Shown: positions 44,992 through 55,604, counted from the stretch's first letter. The stretch is DNA of 64,000 bases from Diplonema papillatum (GCA_030068145.1 JAPJBO010000070.1:62001-126000), one strand, 5' to 3'. A program made the numbers and translations. Notes: generated by a model from the letters alone, not told the origin.

Positions 44992-45140
44992 CGGTGAGGT
45001 CCAGCCTCAAAAGCTTGAGCTGGAGCTGGAGTTATGCGCATTAACACGCGTTTTCGTTGCAGCACCCGCGTTTCGGGTGCTCCTCGGGAGGCACACCCTC
45101 TTTCACTCCAGCTTTAGAGGCACCAGATTCGCTCACCATG
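44992..45140. repeat. Foldback repeat Q, copy 1
   Basis: GTCCAGCCTCAAAAGC and GAGCTGGAGCTGGAGT on the left face ACTCCAGCTTTAGAGGC on the right across about 80 bp containing GCAGCACCCGCGTTTCGGGT. A copy with the same internal motif is at 50518-50695, and fragments are at 30823 and 31017. Confidence 0.55.
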
Positions 45141-45198
45141 GGAACGTGTCGGTTAGGCTTTGGTGGACAATGCCGGACCAACAAAATTGCGAGTGGCC

Positions 45199-45267
45199 AG
45201 AATACGCTTGTGCAACCAGTTCGCACCCAGCGGCACAAGCGTGTTCTCGGCAAGAACACGCTTATGC
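45199..45267. other. A-A'-A hairpin set
   Basis: AGAATACGCTTGTGC (45199-45213) and AGAACACGCTTATGC (45253-45267) are direct copies. Both can pair with GCACAAGCGTGTTCT (45233-45247), which lies between them. Two mutually exclusive stems result, with 19- and 5-nt loops. Confidence 0.6.
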
Positions 45268-45520
45268 AGCCACAATTTGGACGGAGACGTCAAAGTTCTG
45301 TCACTTTGCGAGGTGCACACGCAGACCTCACCGTGCAGGTGTTCGTTCAACAACAGGTCCCGGAACGGTGCATCTTTGCGAACTCCACATCCCCCCACGC
45401 GCCCCCTCTCACTGCAGCGCGACTTCGCACTGAAGGGCCAATGGTCCTCGCAACAGCGGATCTACGGAGCTAGGCTTGAAAACGGGACTCGGGCGGCGGA
45501 CTGAGACGAAACAACAAATT

Positions 45521-45934
45521 AGTATGGCGCTTTCTTTTGTTTGTGTGCACTAGCGGAACTCACCTGCTTTGGTAAGTTTCATGTAGTACGCTGTCAACTA
45601 CTAATTTTTAGTACCAACAATGCATTGTTAACACAAAAAGGCGAGACAGTGCTGGACGAATTTCGAAGGTCGGCTCCGTTCAACATGAACGCCCGGCGAG
45701 CGAGGTCTGAAGCTATCGGTGAACACTTCGATCCTAACGTCCAAAAGCAGGTGGGGGGAAAATCTTAGTTTAATGTTTAGGCAGGACACTGGGGGGAAAC
45801 TCTTAGTTTTGGGGGGGGGGGAAGGGGGGGGTTTGCAATAACGTGCTTGGAATGGGTATGTGCTCAACACCGCACTGGTCCCGTCTGCGCCGTGTTTCGG
45901 TCCTTTAAGCCACGGACACATAAGGCGGACCACT
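45521..45934. repeat. J copy 3, L copy and B copy 6
   Basis: 45521-45641 is J (GGCGCTTTCTTTTGTTTGTG to ATGCATTGTTAACAC). 45748-45800 is an L copy cut short, followed by a second L start (GGGGGGAAACTCTTAGTTTT). 45835-45934 is B, which stops within the CTGATGA segment: the left stem II partner remains, but the ribozyme-like core is cut off at GGACCA. Confidence 0.65.
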
Positions 45935-46089
45935 CACTGGGGGGGGGGAATCACGGTTCAGTGTCTGGGGAGGGTTGGCGGCGCACGCGAGCACGGACAC
46001 GGGTTTTGGGGGGTTTCGTGTGCTTCCGACGATCCCGAATGGGCGCGTAGATTGGTGTGTTGTTGACCTTTTTTGTTTGTTTGTGAGGG

Positions 46090-46250
46090 TTCTTAGACTG
46101 AACACAAGCTCGTCGAGACGGTCAGCCGCAGGGCAGAGCGGACGGGCGTGGTGGCACTGTGCTGCCTCCGACTCAAGCTTTGCAAGCTGTGCTTGACCGT
46201 CCCGTTCCTGGACCAGGAGCGGCGTTTTTCTTTGTCTTTTTCTTTTTTCT
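46090..46250 (+). repeat. Dispersed repeat P, copy 3 (right half)
   Basis: AGCTCGTCGAGACGGTCAGC, GGCACTGTGCTGCCTCCGAC, CTTTGCAAGCTGTGCTTGAC and TTCCTGGACCAGGAGCGG, then the TTC-rich tail. The left half of P is missing. Confidence 0.7.
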
Positions 46251-46259
46251 TTTCTTCTG

Positions 46260-48720
46260 TGAGTTGTACGTGCTTTATGGTCGGTGGGTGGGACTGGGAT
46301 CTTTTCTGCCTCGGGCTAGAATTCAATGCTTTTGAGCCAGGATATCCACTCCGGTTTTTGGAGTGAAAGAAGTGTTGTGCCTTCTTTATTCGTTTCTCCG
46401 CGACGACACGCAAGTGTCAGACTAGTTTACCCCCAGGGGTGGTTTCCTTGTAGGCAGGGTAATCGAATTCATGCTTACGGGCTCCTTCCCCCTAAAGAAA
46501 GTGTGTGCTCCAAGGAAAATGTTCTGCGCAGCAACAATTCTAGGTGTGTAGGTGAAAAGTGCTAGAAGAGGATTTTTTTGAGCATTTTTTTTGAACGGAC
46601 GCCTCATCAAGTGCCGTGAGCAGCCTTGCGTAGTAGAGATCGTTGGTCTCGGGTCAGCGCGAGGAATGAACGCGAGGTGATCGGCAGCAACACAACACGC
46701 CAACAAAACGTATTCAAGCCTGCACTGATCTCAGCAACGCGGGACAATCTACACCTGATTAGGCGTGCGTTTTTCCGCCACATGGTTCGTTGGAGCCTGT
46801 TCTTGCACAAGGTGTTGGTGTGTGCTTGAAGTCAGTGAGCCGGTCCGTCCTATCTCTTGAAACTGCATCGAAGTGCCTGCCGCTGTTTCTCACAGTGAAT
46901 CACGGTCCACCACGGTCTATCAGGTCTATCCCTAGTCCCCAGAGCTGCATCGAACTTGCCGGTGCTGTATTCTCCGGTCTATCACGGTCTATCAAGAGGG
47001 GATGGACCGGCTCAGTCAGGGTGTGTGGGGTGTGCCAGAGACTGCTTGCATTTAGCTAGGCCCAAGGTAAACGTTCAAATTTGCGATGACTTCTGTTTTC
47101 TATTTTTTTTTTTTGGCTCTTTCGCTTTTGACGACGACAGCTACGTTTGCCTTCAAATGCCCCTGTCAGAACAGAAACGCGGGGTCTTCGCAATTCGACA
47201 CAAACAGGGGTGAATCATGTCCCGCAGGAGTGCTTGGTGCTCGGGCGTGTTTGTCAGAGTTGTTCTCAACAAGGTTTTTCGGTTGCATTCCACCATAAAA
47301 TGCACGCGGGCTTGGACAAGAGTGAAATGGTATGGCGCAGGCATTTGTCGCACCTTTTTTCGGTAAGTTGCATGTAGTAACGCTGCGAAAGAACACGTTT
47401 TGGCTCCAAAAATAGTAGACGAAGAAGGAAACGTTTTTGGCTTCAAAATGCGCTAAAAACAGAAGGAAAGACACTTCGAAAGCGATCGAAGGTAACTTTA
47501 ATGGGGTCCCGGGAAACGCGCCAGGTCCGAAAAAAAAAAAACAAGAACGTTCAGACATAGCGAACAGGCTGCTGCTCACGTGCGCTAATCTCGACGACTC
47601 TCTCTTTCCACCTCGTTTAGCACATCCTGGATGTGTGTAGATCACCAGACTACTACAAAGTTGGAGCTCATCAGTATGTCCTTGGGACGGTGCATTTCTT
47701 TGGGGATGAGCGAGGGAGCATAATGCTTTGTCGTCTTGTTCGTACGAACCGCGCGCTGGGTCCTAGAAACGTTCAGACTTGCGATAGGGCTGACTGCTCC
47801 AGTGTTTGTTGCACAACAGAGGTAGGTAGAGAAGTTTTCTGGAGTCAGAGTTCGCTCGAAAAATCCGGTGTTCGGTGGAAATTGAGGACTTTATGCAGGC
47901 TGACTTCCCTTTCAGAAAAGGTAAAGCCTACGCTTGACGAGCTATGCTGACTTCACATCTGGTTCTACTTATTCTAACTGTTCGTTTCCACCTGGGGTAA
48001 GCTCGGCTGACGCCGAGAGAGGAGAGAAGAGACACCCAACAAACCTGCCGAACCCCAGTCGGAGGTCGTGCATTTTCGACTGAACCGCCCATCCGATTTT
48101 CGGACACTTTTTCTCACCCAATTGACGGCATGCACACAACGCCCTGTGTGCTGTGCATTTGTTCGCTTTCCCTTCTTGTCTGAAGGGATGGGGGGGAAGG
48201 ATCCCGTTGTGTCATCGCGAACTGCCGTGTCCGAGGAACAATCAGACTGTATGACTGGGCGGTTTCAGAGTTCACAGCCGCATGCGACAACATTGGCTCT
48301 TCAGCTAGAGTGAAACGTTTTCTTTTTCGTTTTGCTTTTATCCGGGATATCAGTGTCTCCGGGTGATCTTCGATATTGTGCTTGTTCGCAACGATGGGGG
48401 GAGAATCGGCGGTGTTTTCAAAATGCGAGGTCCGATTAAGTAAGCACTGTTCAGACATCGCGGCGTGTTGGCAGTGGGTTCACCTTAAAGAAAAGGTGAC
48501 GATACCAACATAGCGCCCAAGGTTGTTCTACATTCCGCCTTCCGCCCGTCCAGATTCAGGGCACAGAAGAGAGCCAGCGTGCAGGCTTCGTCCGTGGCCA
48601 AGGTTTCCTTCGGTTTCTTTATTCCGTCGAATGTGTGCGCACGCGCGCGTGTGTATGTGGTACGTGTTGGAATCCCTGTCTGTTTTTCGCTATCCTCGCT
48701 ATTTGAATGGGGGCGGACTG
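46260..48720. other. No gene recognised; scattered repeat scraps
   Basis: A J fragment (GGTAAGTTGCATGTAGTA, about 47359), A relics at about 47842 and 48308 (followed by GTGTCTCCGGGTGATCTTCG), and a CGGTCTATCA short repeat (46910-46995). Open frames are short and unrecognised. Confidence 0.45.
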
Positions 48721-48723
48721 TTT

Positions 48724-48822
48724 CGTGCGCACTAGCGGAACTCGCCTGCTTTGGTCAGTTCCATGTAGTACGCTGCGCTGCCAATCACAATAATTCTTAG
48801 TACCAACAGTGCATTGTTAACC
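48724..48822 (+). repeat. Dispersed repeat J, copy 4
   Basis: GTGCGCACTAGCGGAACTCG, CTGCTTTGGTCAGTTCCATG, TAGTACCAACAGTGCATTG and TTAACCCAAG. Its right end touches the AATACTCGA start of C copy 1, so C may have inserted at the J tail. Confidence 0.65.
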
Positions 48823-48827
48823 CAAGA

Positions 48828-49051
48828 AATACTCGAGGGGCTGCCTTGTGCTTACTTCGAAGGAGGCTAGAGGGGGAGAAACAATACAACTACAAAGTGG
48901 GTCTTTTTTGTTGAACGCTTACGCCCGCTACTGAACCCAGATTCACCTGTGTTTCGTGTGGGCTACAGCACATTTACCTCCTTTGATCTTTTGCAACTGG
49001 CAGCCTCCTCAAGTATTTCCTACAAAGCAGGTGCTTATACAAAAAAAAAAA
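48828..49051 (+). mobile_element. Short retroposon-like element C, copy 1, with A11 tail
   Basis: 224 bp from AATACTCGAGGGGCTGCCTT through CTTCGAAGGAGGCTAGAGGG, TTGTTGAACGCTTACGCCCG and GTGTGGGCTACAGCACATTT to TATTTCCTACAAAGCAGGTG, CTTATAC and 11 A. The start matches D and the end is the shared tail type. Non-coding; a SINE-like retroposon is the likeliest class. Confidence 0.75.
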
Positions 49052-49192
49052 GGACAAAACGGTGAAGCTTCGGGTTCACAGGTTTGCCTAGTGCAAATGA
49101 GGATGGGTTCGCTCAGAAACGTGGGGATTCCAACAAGACCGCGCCGAAGGCGCTCAAGCATAGCTTGCCAGGTGTGAATGTGTGCGTGGGAA

Positions 49193-49374
49193 ACCGGAAA
49201 CCGTACACCGCGAGAGTAGGAGAAAGTAGAAAGGGAAACTAGAATTTTCGTTGACCGCACTACCCTGAGCCCAAATCCTGGACGTGGTTTCAGGTGGCAA
49301 ATTTGGCAAATTCATGATCAGAAGGCCCTACTTGGGCGGTTCAGTTTCCTCACACATTGCATGTGGCTAAAAGT
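49193..49374 (+). repeat. Dispersed repeat H, copy 2
   Basis: Longest H copy: CCGTACACCGCGAGAGTAGG, TCGTTGACCGCACTACCCTG, CAGTTTCCTCACACATTGCA, TGTGGCTAAAAG. The last bases follow the TTTCCT...CA...TTGCATGTGG..TAAAA pattern shared with G. Confidence 0.65.
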
Positions 49375-49639
49375 CGTGGCGGATACACGTTTTAAACTTG
49401 TTCGTGTTGCAAGAAGTTGGTGTGTGTAGAAAGAAAAAGAATTTGTCTCCGGCTGACCACACTGTGGCCTTCAGCGCCGGAGTTTGGGGGCAGTGGGGAT
49501 TAGTTCTTTCGCGCTCCCCTGCTGCTCCGTCGGCTCGGGGGTCCGTTCGGTCGGCTGTGCGTTCACGCTCTCTAACACGAGCGAGAAGATATGCGTTCGT
49601 TCGTCTTGCGGTTTCGAGACTGCTTTTTTTTTTTGGCGT

Positions 49640-49735
49640 ACGCGTTCACAAAAAGAGACCCACTTTGTACTTGTATTGTTTCTCCCTCTAGCCTCCTTCG
49701 AAGTAAGCACAAGGCAGCCCCTCGAGTATTTGAAG
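49640..49735 (-). repeat. Family C fragment, minus strand
   Basis: Read on the minus strand: AATACTCGAGGGGCTGCCTT, GTGCTTACTTCGAAGGAGGC, TAGAGGGAGAAACAATACA, CAAAGTGGGTCTCTTTTTGT. It is the 5' half of C in reverse orientation. Its 3' half is missing; a T11 tract lies at 49624-49634. Confidence 0.7.
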
Positions 49736-49741
49736 TAAATT

Positions 49742-50073
49742 CGGGGGGTCGCTGTTGTTGGTGCTGGAAAGAAAGGCAAGATTTTATTTGCGGTGGGTCT
49801 CCGTTGGTCTTCGTTTGTGCTACCTCCGTTCTTTACACTCGTTCTCTTTTCTACTCGATCGAACTGAATTCGCGGGGTTCGGTGCTCAACACCGCACTGT
49901 CCTGTCTGCACCGTGTTTCGGTCCTTAAGTCACGGACACATGAGGCGGACCATTATCAGCGCGGAGCACTTAAGTGGCGTCAGGCGGCTGTTTGTAGCTC
50001 GTCGCAGCCAGGACCACCGGGGGAAATCTTAGGGATATTTGGTTTGCTGTCTCGTGTGTGTTTGATGCTAGCA
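49742..50073. repeat. T copy 4, B copy 7 and L copy
   Basis: 49742-49862 is T (GGTCGCTGTTGTTGGTGCTG to TCGTTCTCTTTTCTACTCG). 49882-50019 is B. On the minus strand it keeps GGTCC, GGACC, GAAAC and stem III (ACACGGTGC / GTGCGGTGT), but CTGATGA has become CTGATAA. 50019-50073 is an L copy (GGAAATCTTAGGGATATTTG, GATGCTAGCATC). Confidence 0.65.
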
Positions 50074-50517
50074 TCAGAGGAAATGCAAGGAGCTTGTTTT
50101 TCTTCTTCACTTTTCGTTCGTCTTGTGTTTTGAAACTGTTTTTGTAGTAAAGTCGGGGGAGGGTCGGAAAATGGTGGTAGTGAGTCGTCAATTCACGCTC
50201 CAGCTAGTAGTGAACTGGCGCGCTCGTTTCGACTTCTGGATCTGACCCCCGAGTATGCGATGCGTGCAAAATTTCGATGGAAGTGGGCGGAAGGGGCTCG
50301 TGACACTCCCCAGCCGCCGTTGTTTTGTTCAGTTCCTCGTCTGTCCCATCCGCCCCGGTGAGGGAGTCAAGCACGAACACAGAGGGTCAGATCTCCTTCG
50401 CATACTCGATGGGGTTTAGGGTGCACGAATCCCAAAGTTCTAGCGGTGTATGTGACTTTGAAGGCCGGTATGTTGAGGTCTCCGGTTGGCTGTAGAGGCT
50501 TGGGGTGAGACAGGAGC

Positions 50518-50695
50518 GTGCATGGTGGAGTCCAGCTACAGACGCTGGAGATAAAGCTGGAGTTTAAAAAGCTGCAGCTGTTTGGGCGCGGATTCCACGC
50601 GGTTTGGTTGCAGCACCCCCGCGTTTTGGGTGTGCCTCGGGCTCACTCTCTTCAACTCCAGGCTGGACCTCGCCGGTGTAGCACACCCTCTCTAA
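50518..50695. repeat. Foldback repeat Q, copy 2
   Basis: TGGAGTCCAGCTACAGACGC and TAAAGCTGGAGTTT on the left face CTTCAACTCCAGGCTGGACC on the right, around GCAGCACCCCCGCGTTTTGG. Confidence 0.5.
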
Positions 50696-50810
50696 CTGGA
50701 GGGACTGAAAAAGACTGGGTAGAGCGGCTTTTTCGGATGACGAGACACTCCGTCCTGATCGCGTTGAGAGAGCGCTTGGGATCGGATGTGGGCCGGTGGT
50801 CGCTTTTTTT

Positions 50811-50992
50811 TAGCGTTATTTGTGGATTAGAAGGTCGGTATTTTAAAGTCTCCGGTTGACCGTAGAGGCTTGAGTATGGAGGGGGGTTGAGAAAAGTGAG
50901 AGGGTGCTGCTCGTTTCGGGTGTTGTGTCACTCCGTTGTGAAACCTTGTGAAGTCCCCTAACGCGTTTAGGGGGGTGCTTGGGATTGGGTAG
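50811..50992 (+). repeat. Dispersed repeat F, copy 2
   Basis: 182 bp nearly identical to 35556-35736, preceded by a T run. A looser relic of the first half (GGCCGGTATGTTGAGGTCTC) lies at 50462. Confidence 0.8.
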
Positions 50993-51035
50993 TTTTTTAC
51001 TTCGGCGTGAAAATAAGACGCGGTGTTTTTGGGTC

Positions 51036-51195
51036 ACGGCAAATACAATACAAACACAATCTGATTTGTTAGAGTGCAAGTTCGCTTAGGGATCCGGGGT
51101 TGTAAAGTCCCCGGGTGACCAATTTCGTAAAAAGGTTCCTTTAAGGTATAGTATGTCAGTGTGCGTATGGTATCTGCTGTAGTGGCAGTACGTGT
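51036..51195 (+). repeat. D-A composite, copy 1
   Basis: The D segment GGCAAATACAATACAAACAC, AATCTGATTTGTT is followed at 51071 by an A element (AGAGTGCAAGTTCGCTTAGG). The same junction and about 160 bp around it recur at 58531-58690 with two differences that I can see. An A stub starts independently at 51410 behind ATCTTTTTT. Confidence 0.75.
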
Positions 51196-51664
51196 ACCGG
51201 TTGACCATTGAGGCTGGGAGTCGGGTAGTGTGAAGGATGTAGGCGCATACGACACCCTTATAACTACGGTGAGCCAAGTTTGTAACTGTTGCGAACCGAC
51301 ACCAAGAAGAAAATTCGCTTTGAAGTTCTTCTTTCGTTCGCTCGGGTTTGTTTTCGAGATCATGCGCGGGCAGACGCGAGCGCTGATGAGGTTTCAGGCT
51401 ATCTTTTTTAGAGTGAAAGTTCGCTTGAAACTCCGTTTTTGCCTTTTTTTTCTTGTTTGGATAGTATTGAAGCAGGAGTTTAGGACTTTCAGACTGCTAA
51501 GCGGTCGGCTTCCTTTCGCAGCTCCATTACCAGGTTTCCCGGATTTGCCGTCAGATCCCGCCAGCTTTTTCGTGCAGCGGTGAGCGGAAATTGTACACAG
51601 TAGCACACCCGTGCAGTGCAGTGCTGTGCGCAACACGGTCCCGGGTTGGGTCGAATGCCACCTT

Positions 51665-51958
51665 TGTTAGACTGTTTCTCGATCGGTACCAGGAAACGCC
51701 TGCTACATGGGAGCCAAGCTCACGTGTTCGGCGGTACTGCAGAGCCATGGGCCTACGGGTCAAGTGGCTACCGATTTCCCAAACTAAAGCATCAAGGCTT
51801 GGCGCACCTTGGGGCTTGGCGCTCGCGCTGAACACAAGCTTGTCGAGACGGTCAGAGCGGACGGGGTTGTAGCACTGTGCTACCTGCGACTCAAGCTTTG
51901 CAAGCTGTGGTTGACCGTCGCGTTCCTGGACCAGGACCGGCCTTTTTTCTTCTTCTTT
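51665..51958 (+). repeat. Dispersed repeat P, copy 4
   Basis: Nearly full-length match to 1570-1862, from GATCGGTACCAGGAAACGCC to the TTC-rich tail after TCCTGGACCAGGACCGG. The 203-codon minus frame across it is not preserved in the other copies. Confidence 0.75.
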
Positions 51959-52051
51959 CTTTCTTTTTCTTCTGCGGTTCCTTCCAGACTGTTTCTCTTT
52001 TTTGCGGAGGGGGGCTGCCTTTTTCATAGTCGGGTTTTGTCGACTTGTTCC

Positions 52052-52150
52052 CGACGCCGCCTTTGCTCGGTACAATGTGACTCGAAGAGCTGGACTTGGG
52101 CCTTCTGGCAGCTCCTGACTATAGAGCTGCCTGCGGGCTTCTTCAGGGTG
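52052..52150 (+). repeat. Duplicated segment O, copy 1
   Basis: CCGACGCCGCCTTTGCTCGG, TACAATGTGACTCGAAGAGC and TATAGAGCTGCCTGCGGG match 53378-53466 (CCGACGCCGTCTTTGCTCGA, and so on). Confidence 0.6.
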
Positions 52151-52311
52151 ATAGGTAGACACACTGACCTGTCGATACTTGCAGTGTTTGTGCCGTGTGA
52201 AGCACGTGATACACTTTGCTTTTTTGGAAGGGGGGGGAGTGTTTTCATGGGGGGTCGTGCTCGCGCTAGGCCATGTGTCCCGAGCATTATGTCAATACGG
52301 CATCCGACGAA

Positions 52312-52532
52312 AACACTCGAGGGGCTGCCTTGTGCTTACTTTGAAGGAGGCTAGAGGGGGAGAAACAATACAACTACAAAATGGGTCTTTTTTGTTGAAC
52401 GCTTACGCCCGCCACTAAACCCAGATTCACCTGTGTTTCGTGTGGGCTACAGCACATTTACCTCCTTTGATCTTTTGCAGCTGGCAGCCTCCTCAAGTAT
52501 TTCCTACATACTTATCATACATACAAAAAAAA
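52312..52532 (+). mobile_element. Short retroposon-like element C, copy 2
   Basis: 221 bp, from AACACTCGAGGGGCTGCCTT to TATTTCCTACATACTTATCA, TACATAC and an A run ending at 52532. Very close to C copy 1 except in the last 25 bp. Confidence 0.75.
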
Positions 52533-52587
52533 TATGCCTTCGCTCTTTCGCTATCCTTTCAAAAACTGTTGCGTTGACGCATCCACA

Positions 52588-52743
52588 CTTCTTTTTCACC
52601 TGGTATGTCTTGAGTTAGGGATCTCCATGTGAAGCACGGACATGTAAACTGTGACAGTGACATGATCTTCAGTTTGGTGTTGGTTCGCTCATTGCTCAGG
52701 CTTACATTTTTGGAACACATTGCAATGTCTCGGAAAAGAAAAA
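52588..52743 (+). repeat. Duplicated segment V, copy 2
   Basis: Second copy of 37895-38038, with a 12-bp addition (GTTCGCTCATTG). It lacks the T21-bearing segment found just upstream in copy 1; GTTGACGCATCCACA runs directly into it. Confidence 0.75.
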
Positions 52744-52811
52744 TACATTGCTTTACTTTCCGTGTGGCTTTTCCGGTCGGAATTCCTCGTCTGCATCCCG
52801 CTCGGGGTGGA

Positions 52812-53545
52812 TAACCTGTCAAACCTGCGCGGAGCACGTTTAGAGCGAAAAAGGCTTGCTGGAAACACCGACGCTTTATGGCCGGTGAAATGTTCCGGCG
52901 CGCGGTGCTTCGAACCCTGAAGTACGATGATGTTTCTTTGATCCTTTCTTAGAGTGAAAGTTCGCTTGAAACTCCGGGGTTTTAAAGTCTCCGGGTGACC
53001 TTCGTCGTTATATGGGAAGATATCCTTTGTGCTCTGTGTGTCGTAAGAGTAGTGGTTACACGAGGTAAGATCCGCTTGGACTGTACTAACCTGTCAAACC
53101 TGCGCGGAACATCTGTAGAGCGAAAAAGGGTTTGCTGGAAACACCGGGGACCAGCGCGTTCTTGGGGGGAGTGATCCGGTATAATGGTTCTGGTGAGCGG
53201 TGCTTGAAGCCCTTGAGCACAAAATAGTGTATTTATTGATCAATACACAATAAAGTTGGCACCGTTGGAACCTGCCATGTAAAGATACAGGGCAAGTCCT
53301 TCGCGCACACGTGCTCAACGACGACTTTTCTTTTCATTCGGGAGAGGGGGTGTTGGTTGCGGAAACGAGACATGCTTCCGACGCCGTCTTTGCTCGATAC
53401 AATGTTACTCGAAGAGCTGGGTTTGGGCTCTCCGTGGCTACAGAGCTGCCTCCGGGTCACGGCAGGCTGGTACTAGGTCGAAGATAACCTAGTTTGGGAA
53501 CCCGGTGCGTGGTGCGAAAGAACGTTGAAGTATGACCAAAAACGT
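52812..53545 (+). repeat. W repeats with an A element and O copy 2 between
   Basis: W is present at 52812-52933, 53092-53226 and, diverged, 53458-53545. Landmarks are AACCTGTCAAACCTGCGCGG, GAGCGAAAAAGG, TTGCTGGAAACACCG, CGCGGTGCTT and TTGAAGTATGA. Between W1 and W2 an A element (52951-53071, behind TTTCTT) extends into AAGATATCCTTTGTGCTCTG and AGTGGTTACACGAGGTAAGA, like the 415-bp A copy. O copy 2 occupies 53378-53466. Confidence 0.6.
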
Positions 53546-53639
53546 GGCGGTGATAAAGCACTACATCAGGTGCTCGCGTATTGGGGAAGAAAAGCGTACG
53601 TGCTGGTAGGGTTCTTGACGAGCTTCTCGATCACACCCG

Positions 53640-53965
53640 AAGTGCGAATGTGTATCACACCATGTAGAAGTGGGAAACACGTTCTTCGGTTTCCATGAGA
53701 TACCTCTCATTCGTCAGGTGTGAAGAAAGCGAGATCACAGTGTGAACGTGTGTCACACTATGTGTTTAGAGCGTGTATGTATATCGCTGCTAGAATTACG
53801 TAGAATACACAATGTTCTTAGAGAGTGCGATGAAAATCACAACAAACTACTCATAGTTATGTAGTTGGCGAATGGGTCGTTTTAGAGTGAATTCTTTTGT
53901 GCGATGCGCCGCCGCAAGCTCTAGTGCGAATGTGTATCACACGATTTCGGGCGCAGTTGAACATC
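53640..53965 (+). repeat. Degenerate GTGCGAATGTGTATCACAC repeat
   Basis: GTGCGAATGTGTATCACACC (53641), GTGAACGTGTGTCACACTA (53741), AGTGCGATGAAAATCACAA and GTGCGAATGTGTATCACACG (53922) recur with irregular spacing. Each is a short imperfect inverted repeat (GTG...CAC). Confidence 0.5.
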
Positions 53966-54050
53966 GATTGTTGTCGAGCCTTGTAGTTTGGATTAGACCT
54001 AAAGCAAAGAATCTATGGCGATAATCTGCATCACCAGCGTAGATCAGCAT

Positions 54051-54254
54051 TGTAGAGTGTAATCGAGTGTCATAGCCGTAATCGAGCTGAGGTCGCTTTC
54101 AGGGGAGGGTAGGTGAATTGGCTCAGCAGTACGGATGGATCATACTATAGACTGTAGAGCGTAATCGAGTTTCATAGCCGCGTAATCGAGCTGAGGTCGC
54201 TTTCAGGGAGGGTAGGTGAATTGGCTCAGCAGTACGGATGAATCATACTATAGG
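54051..54254 (+). repeat. Tandem duplication of 102 bp
   Basis: Two copies (54051-54152, 54153-54254) share GTAATCGAG, CATAGCCG, TAATCGAGCTGAGGTCGCTT, GGGTAGGTGAATTGGCTCAG and CAGTACGGATG with a few substitutions and one-base indels. Within each copy TAATCGAG occurs twice. Confidence 0.85.
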
Positions 54255-54802
54255 CTATTAGAATTGACAACCCAAGTAAGCCACACACTATGCTGTTCGC
54301 TCTGCGTGTATGAACTGCGCGTGGGCTTTATGTGTGAAGCACACTCAGGTTTCCGACTGCCTTTCGTGCTTTCTTTCGAGTGCAGTTCGCTTCGCTTAAA
54401 GACCCGATGAACCCCAGACGGGAAGTCCGCGAGGCGCACGTGGGTAAATACTTTCCGTTTCGCTGCACTTTCCCCCCTTCAGTCTCGCGCACAGACCGAG
54501 CACTGCTGTTTGTTGTTGCGATAGTGGTATTGTCCTTTGACAGAGTGAGCGAATGCCTCTCATCTCACCTTTAAGACACTGCTGTGTCACGCATTCTCTG
54601 GACAGACCCTAGCATCCGGCATTGTGCATGCGTGTTACAGTTGTCGGGTGGTATTGATAAGGGGCTTCATCGGTCACTCGGGTGAGCTTTGTTACGTCAC
54701 CGCCGTAGGTTCCCTGCCCTGGGAGGCCTGGTTGGCTGTCCTTGGATTGTGCTTCCAAGTCGGTGCTGCTTCGTTTTTGGTCCACACCCACGGCTACAGA
54801 GC

Positions 54803-54900
54803 TTTTTTTTTTTTTTTTTTTTTCCTTTATTTGGATCAGGGATTTATAAGGGGATTTCGGCCTAGAGCAATAGTCCATGTAGATGGACGGGTACCCGTCT
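54803..54900 (+). repeat. Poly-T/TATA unit 3
   Basis: T21 (54803-54823), CCTTTATTTGGATCAGGGAT, TTATAAGG, and downstream the palindrome GACGGGTACCCGTC (about 54887). TATAAATCCCTGAT on its minus strand equals the + strand sequence at about 55526, so units 3 and 4 face each other in part. Confidence 0.5.
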
Positions 54901-54942
54901 TTTGCACCGGGGTGCCGAGCACGTGTTTGTCGACCCCCCAGA

Positions 54943-54964
54943 CCCCCCCCCCCCCCCCCCCCCC
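54943..54964 (+). repeat. Run of 22 C
   Basis: Uninterrupted C22 following CGACCCCCCAGA. It lies between two poly-T/TATA units, and short CACTGTGGATCACT-like repeats follow it (55018-55125). Confidence 0.9.
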
Positions 54965-55467
54965 TGTGGTCCACCAGCCAGCCCTGCAAAGTCGTTGAGG
55001 GCCCGAAAATTAGTGCCACCACTGTCCTCCACTGTGGATCACTATGCACCACCATGCGCTATCGTGTCACTGTGCACACCGCAGTAGCGTGGATCACTGT
55101 GCATCACTGCGCACCGTGTATAGATTCCGAGCCAGATGTTCCAGAGGGTGGAGGGTGCAGCAGAGAGGTGGGAGAACCAGCAGTTGTCCGGCAAAGGGCG
55201 CGTGAGGGGGAAAACACAGCAGTTGGATTACAAGGAAGAGTTGGAGAATAAGGGCATGGGGCGTCGTGCCAACTGCTCTCTCTTTGCGAGGACCGCCGAC
55301 ACGGCATCGAAGTACACCGAAGCCTTTGCGAACTTCAATAATGTTCGGCGTACGTTCGTGTACCGCAACGGGTCCTCGGCTTCGGACCCCCCTGGGACCC
55401 CCTATGGACCCCCCCATGACCCCCTATGACTGCTGTGGTAGCCTACCCACACCCGCCAGCCCGTGGG

Positions 55468-55545
55468 TTTTTTTTTTTTTTTTTTTGAGGATGGACGGGT
55501 GACCCGCCCATCTAGACCGGCGTATAAATCCCTGATTTGGATGCT
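55468..55545 (+). repeat. Poly-T/TATA unit 4
   Basis: T19 (55468-55486), the imperfect stem GATGGACGGGT / GACCCGCCCATC (55490-55512), TAGACCGGCG, TATAAATCCCTGATTTGGAT. It aligns with unit 2 as poly-T, hairpin, CAGACC or TAGACC, TATA, then CTGATT. Confidence 0.5.
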
Positions 55546-55604
55546 GTGCTGGCTGAGCATCGGGCATATGACACAGCGGCTTCTCTTGGTGTCCAACCTT
55601 TGAA

